Origin: Trichobilharzia szidati
Lineage: Eukaryota > Platyhelminthes > Trematoda > Strigeidida > Schistosomatidae
Reading direction: 5' to 3'
NCBI GenBank assembly: GCA_944472155.2
Contig: OX235272.1
Coordinates: 91,394,020 to 91,458,019 of the forward strand
Length of the DNA stretch: 64,000 nt
Of this stretch, positions 43,520 to 53,884 are shown piece by piece. The translations under genes and the position numbers were made by a program. The notes under the pieces were generated by a model, which worked only from the letters and a program-made list of their open reading frames with translations, was not told the DNA's origin and made no database searches. How positions within the stretch are numbered: the first letter of the stretch is position 1; every line of letters begins with the position of its first letter.

Positions 43520-44156
43520 GCGCAATCCTGTGATTTGCTTCACTTTCACAAAGCAAAATAGCTCTTAGACAGTTTGCGATGATTGTGTCACCATGACATT
43601 CCTGTAAGTTAATTTGTGATACTATGCAAGGGAGCTTGGTGACATAGACAGCATTTTCCGGATCATGCGACTTTATATGAGCTGAGAAACCAAACTTAAG
43701 AAGCTTATACTTTTTGGATGGGTCGTCTTTTAATATGCAATAAATATCTTCTAAAGTTTGACCGGTTAGTTTTATTGATACCTGTCTTGATGTCACACTT
43801 TCGCTCCCATTCACATTTGAAATCGACTCAAAATAGCTAAAATATTGATTTTCGAAACGCTCCAAAAGTATTCTTTCGTGCGCTGCATGTTGATCGATGC
43901 CGAACAAATACGATTTGTTCCTATATTCACTTCTTAACGTCAATCCATCCAAATGCTGTTCATTACTAGCCTCTGCTCTACAAAGGAGCAAGATAACTTT
44001 TTTGTCAAACTGCCCCACCACTGTTGCCCTTTTTAAATGTTCTACAGTTAAGCAAGGTGAGTCCAAATCATCATCAACAGCAGCGAAGCGTGATAACATA
44101 ATGTTTGGATTATAATAAGCGCGTTTTCGTTCAATATCCAATATCGTTTTTACGAG
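43520..44156 (-). CDS. MLH3: MLH3 penultimate exon with endonuclease motif
   Basis: Acceptor TATACTAG before 44156, donor GCGC/GTAATA after 43520; phase 0 in, phase 1 out. It encodes LVKTILDIERKRAYYNPNIM, VVGQFDKKVILLLCRAEASN and SYLFGIDQHAAHERILLE, then the helical and regulatory subdomain with FGFSAHIKSH. The motif DQHA(x2)E(x4)E (43860-43895) is the complete metal-binding endonuclease signature of MutL proteins, and QFDKKVI is the usual strand before it (QVDNKFI in human). This part should therefore be catalytically competent. The N-terminal ATPase exons lie beyond the retrotransposon at 44.2-46.8 kb or outside the window; none was recognised. Confidence 0.95.
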
Positions 44157-44159
44157 CTA

Positions 44160-46800
44160 GTATAAACCAATTTGATTTCTTTGTGCTCGCCTCTTGATTG
44201 TGAGGTAGAGGTTCCTGATCTTCGGTAAACGTCTGCGTAGCTCGTCCCGCCACTCGACTGTCGTAGCTTTGGTTGACTCCAAAAGGAGTAGTGCAGGGAT
44301 TAATTATATGTGGTTTGTAGTATGAGGTGTGTTAAGACTGTTACTACTGTGAATGGAGTTGATCCTTTCACCAGTTGGTCCTTCGGTATCGTCGTCAATA
44401 GAAAAGAGTTAATAATAATAGATATAATTAGTGAAGGTATTCAGACTAACAGACAGAAAAAGAATAAGAAAACGTAACAACAGTCAGTAACAACAACAAC
44501 AAAACGTAACAACAACGTACCGGTAATAATGATAATAATAATAGGTGTAGTTAAAGCTGTCAGGAGAGTAAGACGGAAGAGAATGTAAAGAATTAAAACG
44601 ACAAGTTTAATTGTCTACCCTTGAATGGTGTATGCGATTTTAAGGGGATAAGCCATTTGGATGCAGTCCTTGTGTCGCTGCATGGTTGTCCAGCCTTCGC
44701 TTAAAGGCGTCCACAGACGGTGCCATAGCTACATCTGCTGGTGAGGAATTCCAGGGACGGCAAACCCGCAGTGAAAAGATGTGGGAGCGCACCCGGGTCC
44801 TTGCCCTCTGGGGACTTAATGTTGGGACTAGTTGGCCGATTCCGCTGGAACCGGCCCGTTGTGGGTTTTTTCCATGGATTTAGGCAGGACACTCGGGTGA
44901 AACAGACTGTTATTTCCAGAAATGCATCGTTCTAGTGTCACTGAAGCTTGGGGACGTATTAAAGCCTCAGTTTGCTGCCTCCTTATGGTTCGAGGTCTGC
45001 TTTCGCAGCATCGGATGTGTCCTCCCATTTCCCCTTGATCTCATACCACCGTTGAAGTGCTATGGTCAACTGCTCTGGGGAGTTGAATGTGACACTTAGC
45101 AGCTTTGGAGAGCTAATCAGTGTGAGATGAGCGGGGCGAGGTAGTCGAGAAATGGAGATGGCTCCAGAAGCGCCAAGGGCCATCTGAGACGACAGCCATC
45201 TCCACTGCTGTACGTCATGCATGTGTTTTTCACAAGCAGTGCCCGTTTCCAGCTCCGAAACACCGTGTACTACCATAGAGGAAGAAGGCATCAGTTCCGG
45301 TGACTCCCTCGCCATTTGTCTGATAGCCCATGGTCTGTCTTGTCCCACCCTTATGTTCAAACTTCTGTCGATGGCTAGTACCTGAGCCATCAGTAGTACC
45401 TTTTCGGCCTCTTCGGCAGAGTCCAGCGTAACCCGTAATGGGGGTGGCTTACCCTGAGGCGTGTGGACACCCCTGTACAGCCTGCACAATGTCACTGAAC
45501 TAATGTTCAGACCTAATTTATTGCACAGGTTGGACCACTGTTCCTGATCAATCAGGGCCCGCTGTTCAAGCAAGCTGTCCTTGCTCACAGGTACGTTAAA
45601 GAGGATAAGAGAATTAGATCGATTAACCTCAGACTTAGGTTTGGCCTTTGGCTTCTTGTATTCCTTTGCAGCATCATCAACTTTAGGCTTCATCAGGTTC
45701 TGGCCAGCCTTTGTTGTGTTGCCGAGCTTGCTTGTGGATGCAAGTGGTACTTTTCTAATTCTCTCTTCCCTTGATTTTGTGGGTCTAACCTTTTGAATCT
45801 TTACCTTATGAAAATTGGCATTTTCAGTCAGTAGGACTGGAGTGTCCTTCTTACTGTCTGTGCCAAGTTTTGGCAGTGTGATGTTAGCAGGTGGGGAGCT
45901 GCATAAGACTTTGTTGTTTCTGCTATCCGCAGACACTCTCTGTGGGACTATGCCGGGGCGACAAAGTGGACAGATGTACCAAAACCACGGGCATGGGTTA
46001 TTTCTCATAAACTCGTAGTATGCTTTCGGCACCTCTTTGTCACAACGGCAGTGCACCCACCGTTTGCAATAATTGCATTCAAACGCTGAGTCAGCTTTAG
46101 AAACTATGATACTACACGCCTGGCATTCGTCTCCCTTACTTGATGACGCATTCGAGGTCTTATGACGTCTTGAGCGTTTCCTTTTAGGTTTGCTGTGTTT
46201 CACACACCGGCTTTCAGTTGATGCAGGTGTAGTATCCTGTCCCCCTGGTATTGCCTGTGCCGTTTCAGTACTAGACTGTGGTAATGCAGGCGTAGTATCA
46301 GGAAAGACGAGACTTACATGAGTCTTTAGGACCGGTATGCGGGAAGGGGTTGATGTCCCTGGGTTTTCGCCTTCTCTGGCTGAAGCCCTTGTGACTACAG
46401 AGTAAGGTGTTTTAGTGCCATTTCTAAGGCTACTTTCGACATCCATATTAACAATCACTAAAACTTATGCTGTATAAGAATAAGAGTGCAACAGTATCTA
46501 CCCGCAAGAACAAAAATAAGACTGACAAAGTACAAGACAAGGAAAAGAAAAGGTTTTCGACTTTACCTAGTACTTTCTGGATGATCGGCTTCACAGCAAT
46601 CACGTGGTAGACCAACAAGTCTTGTTTATCTGAACGAGTGAGGAAGATGCTGCTACAAAAGTAGCACCTGAAGCTTTGGCAGTAGTTCGAGACAGCTGGA
46701 CTTACCACACAGAGATTCAATATGTAAGTAATGGTTGAATTTAATTCACTGGCTAGGAAGATCAGGTTTCCCAAGCGGATAATTCACAAAGTAGGTATTT
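44160..46800 (-). mobile_element. CR1-type element deleted for ORF2, ORF1 intact
   Basis: Minus strand: an intact ORF1 (46458-44983), then about 300 bp, then the very end of a polymerase (RVRSHIFSLRVCRPWNSSPA, DVAMAPSVDAFKRRLDNHAA near 44.8-44.65 kb) and a 3' untranslated region with (GTT)n-like runs. Endonuclease and polymerase are missing, so this is an internally deleted derivative. It lies directly upstream of the MLH3 exon at 44156, apparently in an intron. The exact ends are uncertain. Confidence 0.8.
44983..46458 (-). CDS. retrotransposon ORF1 protein with PHD-type zinc finger
   Basis: Uninterrupted 491 codons. A Ser/Thr/Pro-rich N-terminus with a basic patch (KPKRKRSRRHK) is followed at about residues 112-166 by a PHD finger: CQAC, ECNYC, WVHCRCDKE, then CPLC. 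Basic middle region (KPKAKPKSEVNR), then NSLILFNVPVS and a TLCRLYRG region that looks like the RRM-like fold of CR1-type ORF1 proteins. PHD fingers are known in ORF1 of CR1-group elements, where they are thought to bind nucleic acid or chromatin. An intact frame in an element that has lost its polymerase is notable. Not a host gene as far as I can tell. Confidence 0.8.
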   Translation of the reverse strand: MIVNMDVESSLRNGTKTPYSVVTRASAREGENPGTSTPSRIPVLKTHVSLVFPDTTPALPQSSTETAQAIPGGQDTTPASTESRCVKHSKPKRKRSRRHKTSNASSSKGDECQACSIIVSKADSAFECNYCKRWVHCRCDKEVPKAYYEFMRNNPCPWFWYICPLCRPGIVPQRVSADSRNNKVLCSSPPANITLPKLGTDSKKDTPVLLTENANFHKVKIQKVRPTKSREERIRKVPLASTSKLGNTTKAGQNLMKPKVDDAAKEYKKPKAKPKSEVNRSNSLILFNVPVSKDSLLEQRALIDQEQWSNLCNKLGLNISSVTLCRLYRGVHTPQGKPPPLRVTLDSAEEAEKVLLMAQVLAIDRSLNIRVGQDRPWAIRQMARESPELMPSSSMVVHGVSELETGTACEKHMHDVQQWRWLSSQMALGASGAISISRLPRPAHLTLISSPKLLSVTFNSPEQLTIALQRWYEIKGKWEDTSDAAKADLEP

Positions 46801-47226
46801 TCCGGTTAGAGGGGAAAAAGCACGTTGTATTCAAGGATCGCGCGACCTTGAACTCACGATAGCTTCAAACTCCAAGTGATGGATAGAGGGAGAATTTTCA
46901 TTTTTAACTGCTCTATTCATCTTAGCCTACAGCTCTGCAATGAGGAATTTTGACGAATAGGCTGTTACAATCTGAAGATTTCATCCCATATTTTGTCAAT
47001 ATGAACTTCTAAAAATGATCGAACTGAGATAATGCACATTCGTGTCCACGCTTAGAAATTAACTACAGGATGGTTTAACCCTAGTACAACGTATGAAGAG
47101 GGGTATGTTATGCAACATCAACATTCCTTTATTTTTTCTATTCTATAGTATGAAGATCAAGAGATGCAGAGCATTTGTTGCATACTTAATATCTTACCAT
47201 TATAACCTCTTCTTTTTTCTTACAGG

Positions 47227-47300
47227 GTTTCTGAGAAAGGCGGGAACAAGTGACTGTTGGATTTTCGCTTACCGGAAGCTAGAAACTATTCTTTAAAGTT
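47227..47300 (+). CDS. weak exon candidate
   Basis: After the strong acceptor CTTTTTTCTTACAG a short frame reads GFLRKAGTSDCWIFAYRKLE and reaches a stop within 25 codons. Another frame from the same acceptor reads VSEKGGNK and stops. Could be the start of an exon of an unknown plus-strand gene; no homology seen. Confidence 0.15.
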
Positions 47301-47414
47301 TGTGATTATACTTACTAACTGTTGGAGAAAAACCCTATAGGACTACGGCCATTTTCTGGTCGCCAGCTGAAACACATGATTCATGGTGCCTCGATTCACA
47401 TTTTACATTTACAG

Positions 47415-47640
47415 TGAGCTTGATTTTGATGCACATCTCCCATATGGCGTGAAGGAAATGATGGCGAATGTAATCCAAATTACCAATATTTTACATTTCC
47501 CAGCATCGCGGGTGAAGTATTTAACTACCAGTTTGTGGAAATTAGTGAGGAAGATTTGAAACTCATGGACAATTTGGGCTGGCAAAGTTTCCCGAATTAC
47601 CAAAGTAACGACATATTGCATACAAGTGCCTGGAATCAAT
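47415..47640 (+). CDS. weak exon candidate
   Basis: After an acceptor TTTACATTTACAG, frame 1 reads ELDFDAHLPYGVKEMMANVI and ends after 48 codons, while an overlapping frame reads GEVFNYQFVEISEEDLKLMD and NLGWQSFPNYQSNDIL to a stop at 47640. Both have protein-like composition. A single base indel would join them, so this could be an eroded coding exon. Confidence 0.2.
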
Positions 47641-48229
47641 GAGAGCAGATGGAATGGGTGGTGACTCTCTTAGTTGTTAATTGTGAAGTTAATAATATAC
47701 TCCTTTCACCTAGATGACAATCACTGGCACAATGAGAGCATCTCACTAAAAAATGGGATTATGATATCTTGGTGTTTCCTTGCGTGCAGTTTCTTCCATA
47801 TCAGGCTGCGTAGAATTTTCCTCCCATTTCCTTTTCTCTTTGAGTTGCCGATTGTATACATGGCCTCAGGCTCTGAACACCGTAGTTTCGGTGATAGTGG
47901 TGCTGTTCTTATGAAGTGAAGATAGCAGCGTCATATTCACGCTTCCATCTCGCCTTCAGACAGTTGGGCAGTGCTTAGCGGGGTAGCGATATGGAGTTTA
48001 ACTGGGACCTTCCGCATGGCTAGGGAGCATTGTACTACTGAAGCACTGATCCCTGATAGCGTTTTTTCACTGTGAGGTCAGACGTATAGGTCGCAGCAGA
48101 GTCCATTATCTTAGTGAAGTATTAAACCTACATACAACACAGGCATACAAAGTGATAGGAAAAGGCGGTTTTCGTGAAACCTTATACAGGATAATGAAGA
48201 AAAAGATGAATAAATGAGGCTTTACTTAT

Positions 48230-48430
48230 CAGTTCAACCGATCATTCTCGCAAAAAAGACAGTTCAGCACCTGCTCAACATGCATCGAAAATACTACCAA
48301 CCACGAAACGATTGGGAAAGTAGAAAAAGAACTACAGAAGTTTCGAAGCCATGAATTCGCAAATATGATTGTGAAAACTACTCTGCTCTTAGTACAAAAT
48401 CCAATAGATAGTGAAAACGTTGAAAACTGA
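48230..48430 (+). CDS. weak ORF, unrecognised
   Basis: About 66 open codons on the plus strand (YQFNRSFSQKRQFSTCSTCI, VEKELQKFRSHEFANM, then LLVQNPIDSENVEN). No Met near the start and no convincing acceptor. Unknown. Confidence 0.15.
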   Translation, partial: QFNRSFSQKRQFSTCSTCIENTTNHETIGKVEKELQKFRSHEFANMIVKTTLLLVQNPIDSENVEN

Positions 48431-48551
48431 ACGAGCAGCATATGGCTTATTTATTCGTACGAATTACCGATTTTGTGGTAGGCAACGATGGTGGCTGTGA
48501 TTCAGCCCTTCTCCATTAGGCAGAAGATCACAGCAGAACGATCAGAAACTT

Positions 48552-48770
48552 TGTTCCGTAGTAACCTTCTAGTGCTGGTTTGTTGTCAGTAGAGCAGTAA
48601 AGAGTCCTCGAAATGTTAGTCTGTCTTCTGATACTCTCGAGCTGCTTACTGTACATAGTATTCTGACTCTCAGAGACTAGCCTTGTGGTGGCAGTACCAG
48701 CCCCAGAATATGTGAGTTGATCTTTCGAAGCTGCTGCATTTAAAGATGGCAGTGTTGCACCGTAGTACAT
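48552..48770 (-). CDS. candidate exon, unrecognised
   Basis: Minus strand, after CCCTGTTAACTAG: MYYGATLPSLNAAASKDQLT, YSGAGTATTRLVSESQNTMY, SKQLESIRRQTNISRT, ending at a possible donor GAAG/GTTACT. Ser/Thr-rich and non-repetitive. It lies on the MLH3 strand 4.6 kb upstream of the known exons. The middle part of MLH3 is poorly conserved, so membership cannot be excluded or shown. Confidence 0.25.
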
Positions 48771-49225
48771 CTAGTTAACAGGGTAATGTAGAATTACGTA
48801 TTACCATTATCTATATTTTACTCGAACTACTAAGGTTTTCTCTTTGGACTGTGAAGTATACCAGTTTATATCAAAGTGATTTAAAAGTCGCGCGCAGCTA
48901 TTTAGCCTGAAAGCGATTGGCTTTATAGAGGATAAAAGACTGCTAATTTCGACTTTGGCCCTATTTTAGGATCCCTTATTTCTCATCTGGCTGTACAATT
49001 TACGTTGGTTTCCTAACTTAGAAACTTCTCAGTAAAATACATTTGAACTCTTAGAATTTTAGGTCCCCCACAATTCGTTCCCTTCTAAAAGTCCGTATTT
49101 TGTATTCAGGGAATAAAAAATACATGCTCTTGTATAAGAAAAGTTATCTGGTTCTTGTAAAAACTTGAGCACAAAACCACTGAGCTTTAACAGTTTCAGC
49201 ATCTATTTTTATTGATGAACATACG

Positions 49226-49575
49226 TCATGAGAATGCCTTTTAGAGGTTGCAGGTATCGACATTCGCGAGTTGTACGGATTATACTAACGCAAGATCTTA
49301 TACCAATAACTTCCACAGTGTTCGTTCTTCGAGTACCAAAGATAAAGCAAAAGACCAGATTTTGTCGTCCAAAGTACGTAGTATATTTCGGGACAAAATC
49401 GCGGGTAGAGGTGAATGCTCAGCTAGCTAGTAATCGTGCACGCACGTGACACGACGGAGTACCAAATGGCGGGGATGCTTGACCGGAAGCCTTCAGCTAA
49501 ACAAGTTGACTTAAATAGTGATGGTCAGCAACCAATGTTCAGTGATGATTGCTCTGGTCAATAATTTTGGGAAGC
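49226..49575 (+). repeat. dispersed repeat R330, copy 2
   Basis: Aligns with 12238-12600 throughout (GACATTCGCGAGTTGTACGG; CGACGGAGTACCAAATGGCG; TTGACCGGAAGCCTTCAGCT). It ends at GATTGCTCTGGTCAATAATT, about where copy 1 runs into CR1-like coding sequence. Confidence 0.75.
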
Positions 49576-51779
49576 CTCATTCCTTAATCATGTGTAGATT
49601 TGAACATGGCTGGCAGTTGTCTAATATCATATGATTACGTGGATGACTAGCGTCGCCTGTGCAAAGCCAAATACAATTTTCAATGTTATTCACGTGACTA
49701 TATACATTGTCGTCCGCGGTCCCTGATAAGAAGAGTTCACATTCGAGGAGAGCATGTACACAATACTTTCATTTCGTAGGCATATAATGGCAGTTTTTCT
49801 ATCCTGAAGCACTCACACATACTATTTTTATATAAAGAGTAGTACAAGATCTAGCAAACTACCACGAATATCACTACTTCCGTAGATCTTCGCAACGAGG
49901 CAGCAGAACCAACATTTTTATTCTCTAGGGGTTGGGGAGAAATGGTTATATCAGACCCATCACGTCGCTGAAGAACCCTGATCAGCACAATCGACTAATC
50001 GGAATTTTATGTTGAATATTTAAAATCAAAAAATAGGGCTTCAGTCCGCCTTTGAATAGATGGAGATGATGCAGTGATATAACCTACCTGACATGCTACA
50101 TCACACAAGAATAGAGACTTCTATTCCATTATCAAGGTGTATCAACGCAGGCAGTGCAGTCGCAGCTTTTCGCCGTAAATAAGCATACATATCGACCATG
50201 TTAGCGGTAAACATTCTAAGGTTGTCTAGCCAGCTTAAATGAACTTTCTTTTTGAGCTGACAGATGGAATAGTCGCTGACAAACATTACAATTTTTATAC
50301 GGATATATCACTTGGAGCATGCACCAAAGGGCTAAGGCTTAACTTTCGATCTACACTGAAACAAAAAACTTTTCGTCTGGCACAGTAGGACAAGGGCACT
50401 ATTTTGAGACAGTAATTTTAATAGTAATAAGGGCTGTTATTGTGTTAACACAGCAAATAACTGTCAGTGCATTTAAATCGCAAAATATTAAACCTTTGTA
50501 CGTAATCTTCAAGTAAAATGTCACTTGATAGCATATCATGTAGCCCTGCATTACGCCGTTTTAGGCAATATCCAGTCATCTGCATTCTTACATTATATTC
50601 TCGTAGACGTGAGCAGCAGTGAAGTGAAAATTAGGCATAACCTCTAAATACACTAGTTCGAATTAGTCAATCTTGCTAGTACGATTAAGTAAATGTTACT
50701 TGGTAATAGATCCCAAACCTTAACATGTGAATACGCACCTTCATGGTTCTATGTTAGAACATTTGATCCGCTGATTCAGAAGTACTTCGTTCCCACTTTT
50801 GTCTTATTGGCGCTCGTTCAAACTGTGTATTTTGGGGATATGCTTTGACATCATTCTACCATTAGTTTAAGAGTAAATCGAAATGTTCTCTAGTTTACGC
50901 GCCGATCAGGAATCGAAAATGAACGGTTTAGGCAACAGGAAACGTAGAGGAATTTATGCATCGTGCTAAGTGGAAATTTAGGCAACCAAGTTACCATTAT
51001 TGTGAACAACACCCTTCTGAAAGCAAACGCCTACCTCAGTGTACATGCAACCGAGAAGTTTTCAGCAGTTGTATGATCAGGAGAATTAGGACGAGCAAAC
51101 ATACAGTTTTTAGTGGAAGCGGTTTCATATGTTTGTGAGGTTATATAGATCTTTATAACCCTCATTTTTGTAGTTGTATCATGATTTTGCTGAGATCGAG
51201 TAAAGTACTTTAGAGTAGAAGCAGTTTTTGCTTTATGAGACATTACATACAGGGTGATCCACATGAGGATATAATAACACTGAAACTGCATTCAACTTCT
51301 CGGCTTACACAGTAGTGCCGTCATCTTGTCGTCATGTGCAACCTTCCAAGCCAAGAAGACCATGATTTAACGCTAAGAAACTTGTAAAACTACTAAATAA
51401 AGACAATTTGCATCAAAAATACATAAAGCCCCAACAATGCCCTGAGATAACCGTGCAGTCTGAAGATTCGTCCCAAACGAAACACGTTTTATGCAGTAAA
51501 TGCAATTAGCCAGAGAAAACAGTCAAATACCGGAGAATCAACACAAAAATTCCCAATAAGATTGGACAGAAATTCTGTTCGTAAGAAGCAAACACAATAA
51601 GTCTCTTTTCAATAGTGAACAGCCGAAGGACAAGCGGTCACTTTGTGGCATGACCTTGGATTCAGTCTAACAATAGTTGCAACAGTAAAACAGAATATTG
51701 TGATCAGTAGTTCGGCATCACACAATGGTTAACTGAATCATCAGGGAATAAGAATCAACAGAAAACAAAAATAAATGTT
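49576..51779. other. gene-poor region
   Basis: One weak minus-strand frame (50101-50286: HLSWLDNLRMFTANMVDMYA, YLRRKAATALPALIHLDNG) has a protein-like residue mix but no recognised family and no convincing splice sites in frame. Nothing else is supported. Confidence 0.3.
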
Positions 51780-52015
51780 AAAAATCAGGTCAAAAGCTAT
51801 GCAGATTTCGGAACAACAACACATAATAACTATAAAATGAAACGGAATGCTTATGGTGACTGCGATTATGATACCATAGTACATCCACTATTGGTTGTTG
51901 AGTTGGTCTTCGTTCTTGTTTTCTTTCTCGTGACGGGGATATGGGACGTAAACATTGACGTAAATTGCTGTCTACCAATTTTGGCCAGCAGACAGCTCTC
52001 ACCACAATACAATGG
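51780..52015 (-). mobile_element. LTR-like repeat, partial second copy
   Basis: Minus strand from TGTATTGTGGTGAGAGCTGT through CAATTTACGTCAATGTTTAC to CCAATAGTGGATG, aligned with the first 200 bp of the repeat at 31987-32341. The 3' half is not recognisable. Confidence 0.5.
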
Positions 52016-53880
52016 CAGATGTCCCAAAAGCGTAAGTATAGTTAGTTTCTGTAAACGTATAACATGCACATACGAGTGACTTTTATAAGCGTACAGTTAT
52101 GTTTAATAAAGGAGCGCTACATACCCCGACAAATGTCAATACTCTAGCAATTTTTTCCGGGGGCTGGGAGGGGGTTCAGGTGAATCATTCTGCTACAGTA
52201 AGTGTCAAAATTTCAGTCTAGCAGCTGACTAAAACCTTCATATCCTTTCAGAAGTTTTCAGGATTTAGTCGCCCTTTGAGAAGCCAGCATATGCGGCAGC
52301 CTGATGACTTTTGACTGTTTCCATATCTTCATATATCTTGCCCTCAGTAATGTTGACCATTTTAATTTGTTTTCCTACCTCTGGTCATCTCTCACAGAGT
52401 GACCTTCGTGGCACCGACATAAGTTGGCAGACTGGGCACCGATTAGGTATAAGTGAAATTTGTATCACCTGGAAACTTGGCCTAAGTGTTCATTTAAATG
52501 CCTAGTTGTAGGACCCATGGAACAGTTTTGTTATTGTGTTTATCATACAACTTCTTGCACACGTTTCAAAAGGTTTTCGGGGTAAAACAGATTTTGCCTG
52601 GTTTTATAACAAGTGAATACTCTTAACAGACTCACTTCATCTGTGAATCGTTATTGAACAAGGGCTGAAGCGCCCTTTGGATCCTGTCGATATCTGTGCT
52701 TCTTCCAACCAGTTACTCTTATTTGGGTAAGTAAACTCCTATTAGCCATCCAGATCAAGATGAAATCTTACGAGTAAGTGTGATCAATCTGACTCCAATG
52801 ACTTACACACATATCCTATTATTTCTTCACGCTCCTTAAAGTATCAAACGTTATGATTCACCAATAAGAACAACGTGAGACCCAAGGTTACTCTTGAAGT
52901 TCAACAGTATGTATCATAAAACAATAAGACTCAAAGTAGTTCAAAACAACATATTCTGTTCAAACAGCCAATCCATAGTCAGATAAACAAAACGAAAGTT
53001 CAGTTACAGAGTAAAGTCAATCAGGATAATCAGAGATGGGTGGAATCATACAAACGCCATCGATGTGGTGTCAGGAAGCCCGTCTGTAGGCACTCTTTTC
53101 AATCTCGATCTTCTCCTACTTGCCAAACTAAAATGTCCAAGGCTGAACTGATATCCAGACTGAATTAGCCTTTAGCAGTTCGCTGTTGTAGGATTTTCGC
53201 TTAATACAGAAAGATGACAAATGTAGGCGAGGTGTATTTAATAGAAAAAACGCGAGATTGAATGTAAAACTGCTAATTTGGCTTTAAAGTTTTGGACAGA
53301 ATGTTCTATAGGTTACTGATTTGCCAAATCAGAGCTAGCGATAGGGGTAACCGGAAGATAGGCTTCATACACCAGATAGAGAAAATATGTAAACTTTATA
53401 ATCCTTATTGGTCTCTGTATAAAGATGAATATTTCTTTTTGTATTCGACTGAAATTCCCTGCTTCATTTCAATACCACCATGCTAACAAAATACATCTTC
53501 AGTTAAAGCTACTGTCATTCTGGCCGGTGCACATTGTTCCTCGATTGGCTTAATATCGCGCAGTATGTTCTGTCAAATCTCATTTGTCAGCAGTTTCTGG
53601 ATGCACGAGAGGAAATGACTATGGCTTCGACTTATTATCCTCCAAAACCCCAATTGAAATCCTCTTCTGTCCTAAGTGATCATTTTCACGCTAAAGATTA
53701 GTATCTTAAAGCGAAAATTTCTTCATTTCGTATAACTGTCGCTTTCAACTGGCACTGAAATCTATTCACTATCTCTTTGAAGATCAGGTTATCTGAGGGT
53801 GTACAAAAACCCTTACTCCCTCAAAACATCAGCTGTCGAATTTGTTTTGAAGGTGATTATTATTTATTGCTATTATTATT
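52016..53880. other. no gene seen
   Basis: AT-rich DNA with short frames only. It contains one G-run (GGGGGCTGGGAGGGGG near 52.16 kb). No repeats shared within the window were noticed. Confidence 0.35.
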
Positions 53881-53884
53881 GTTT

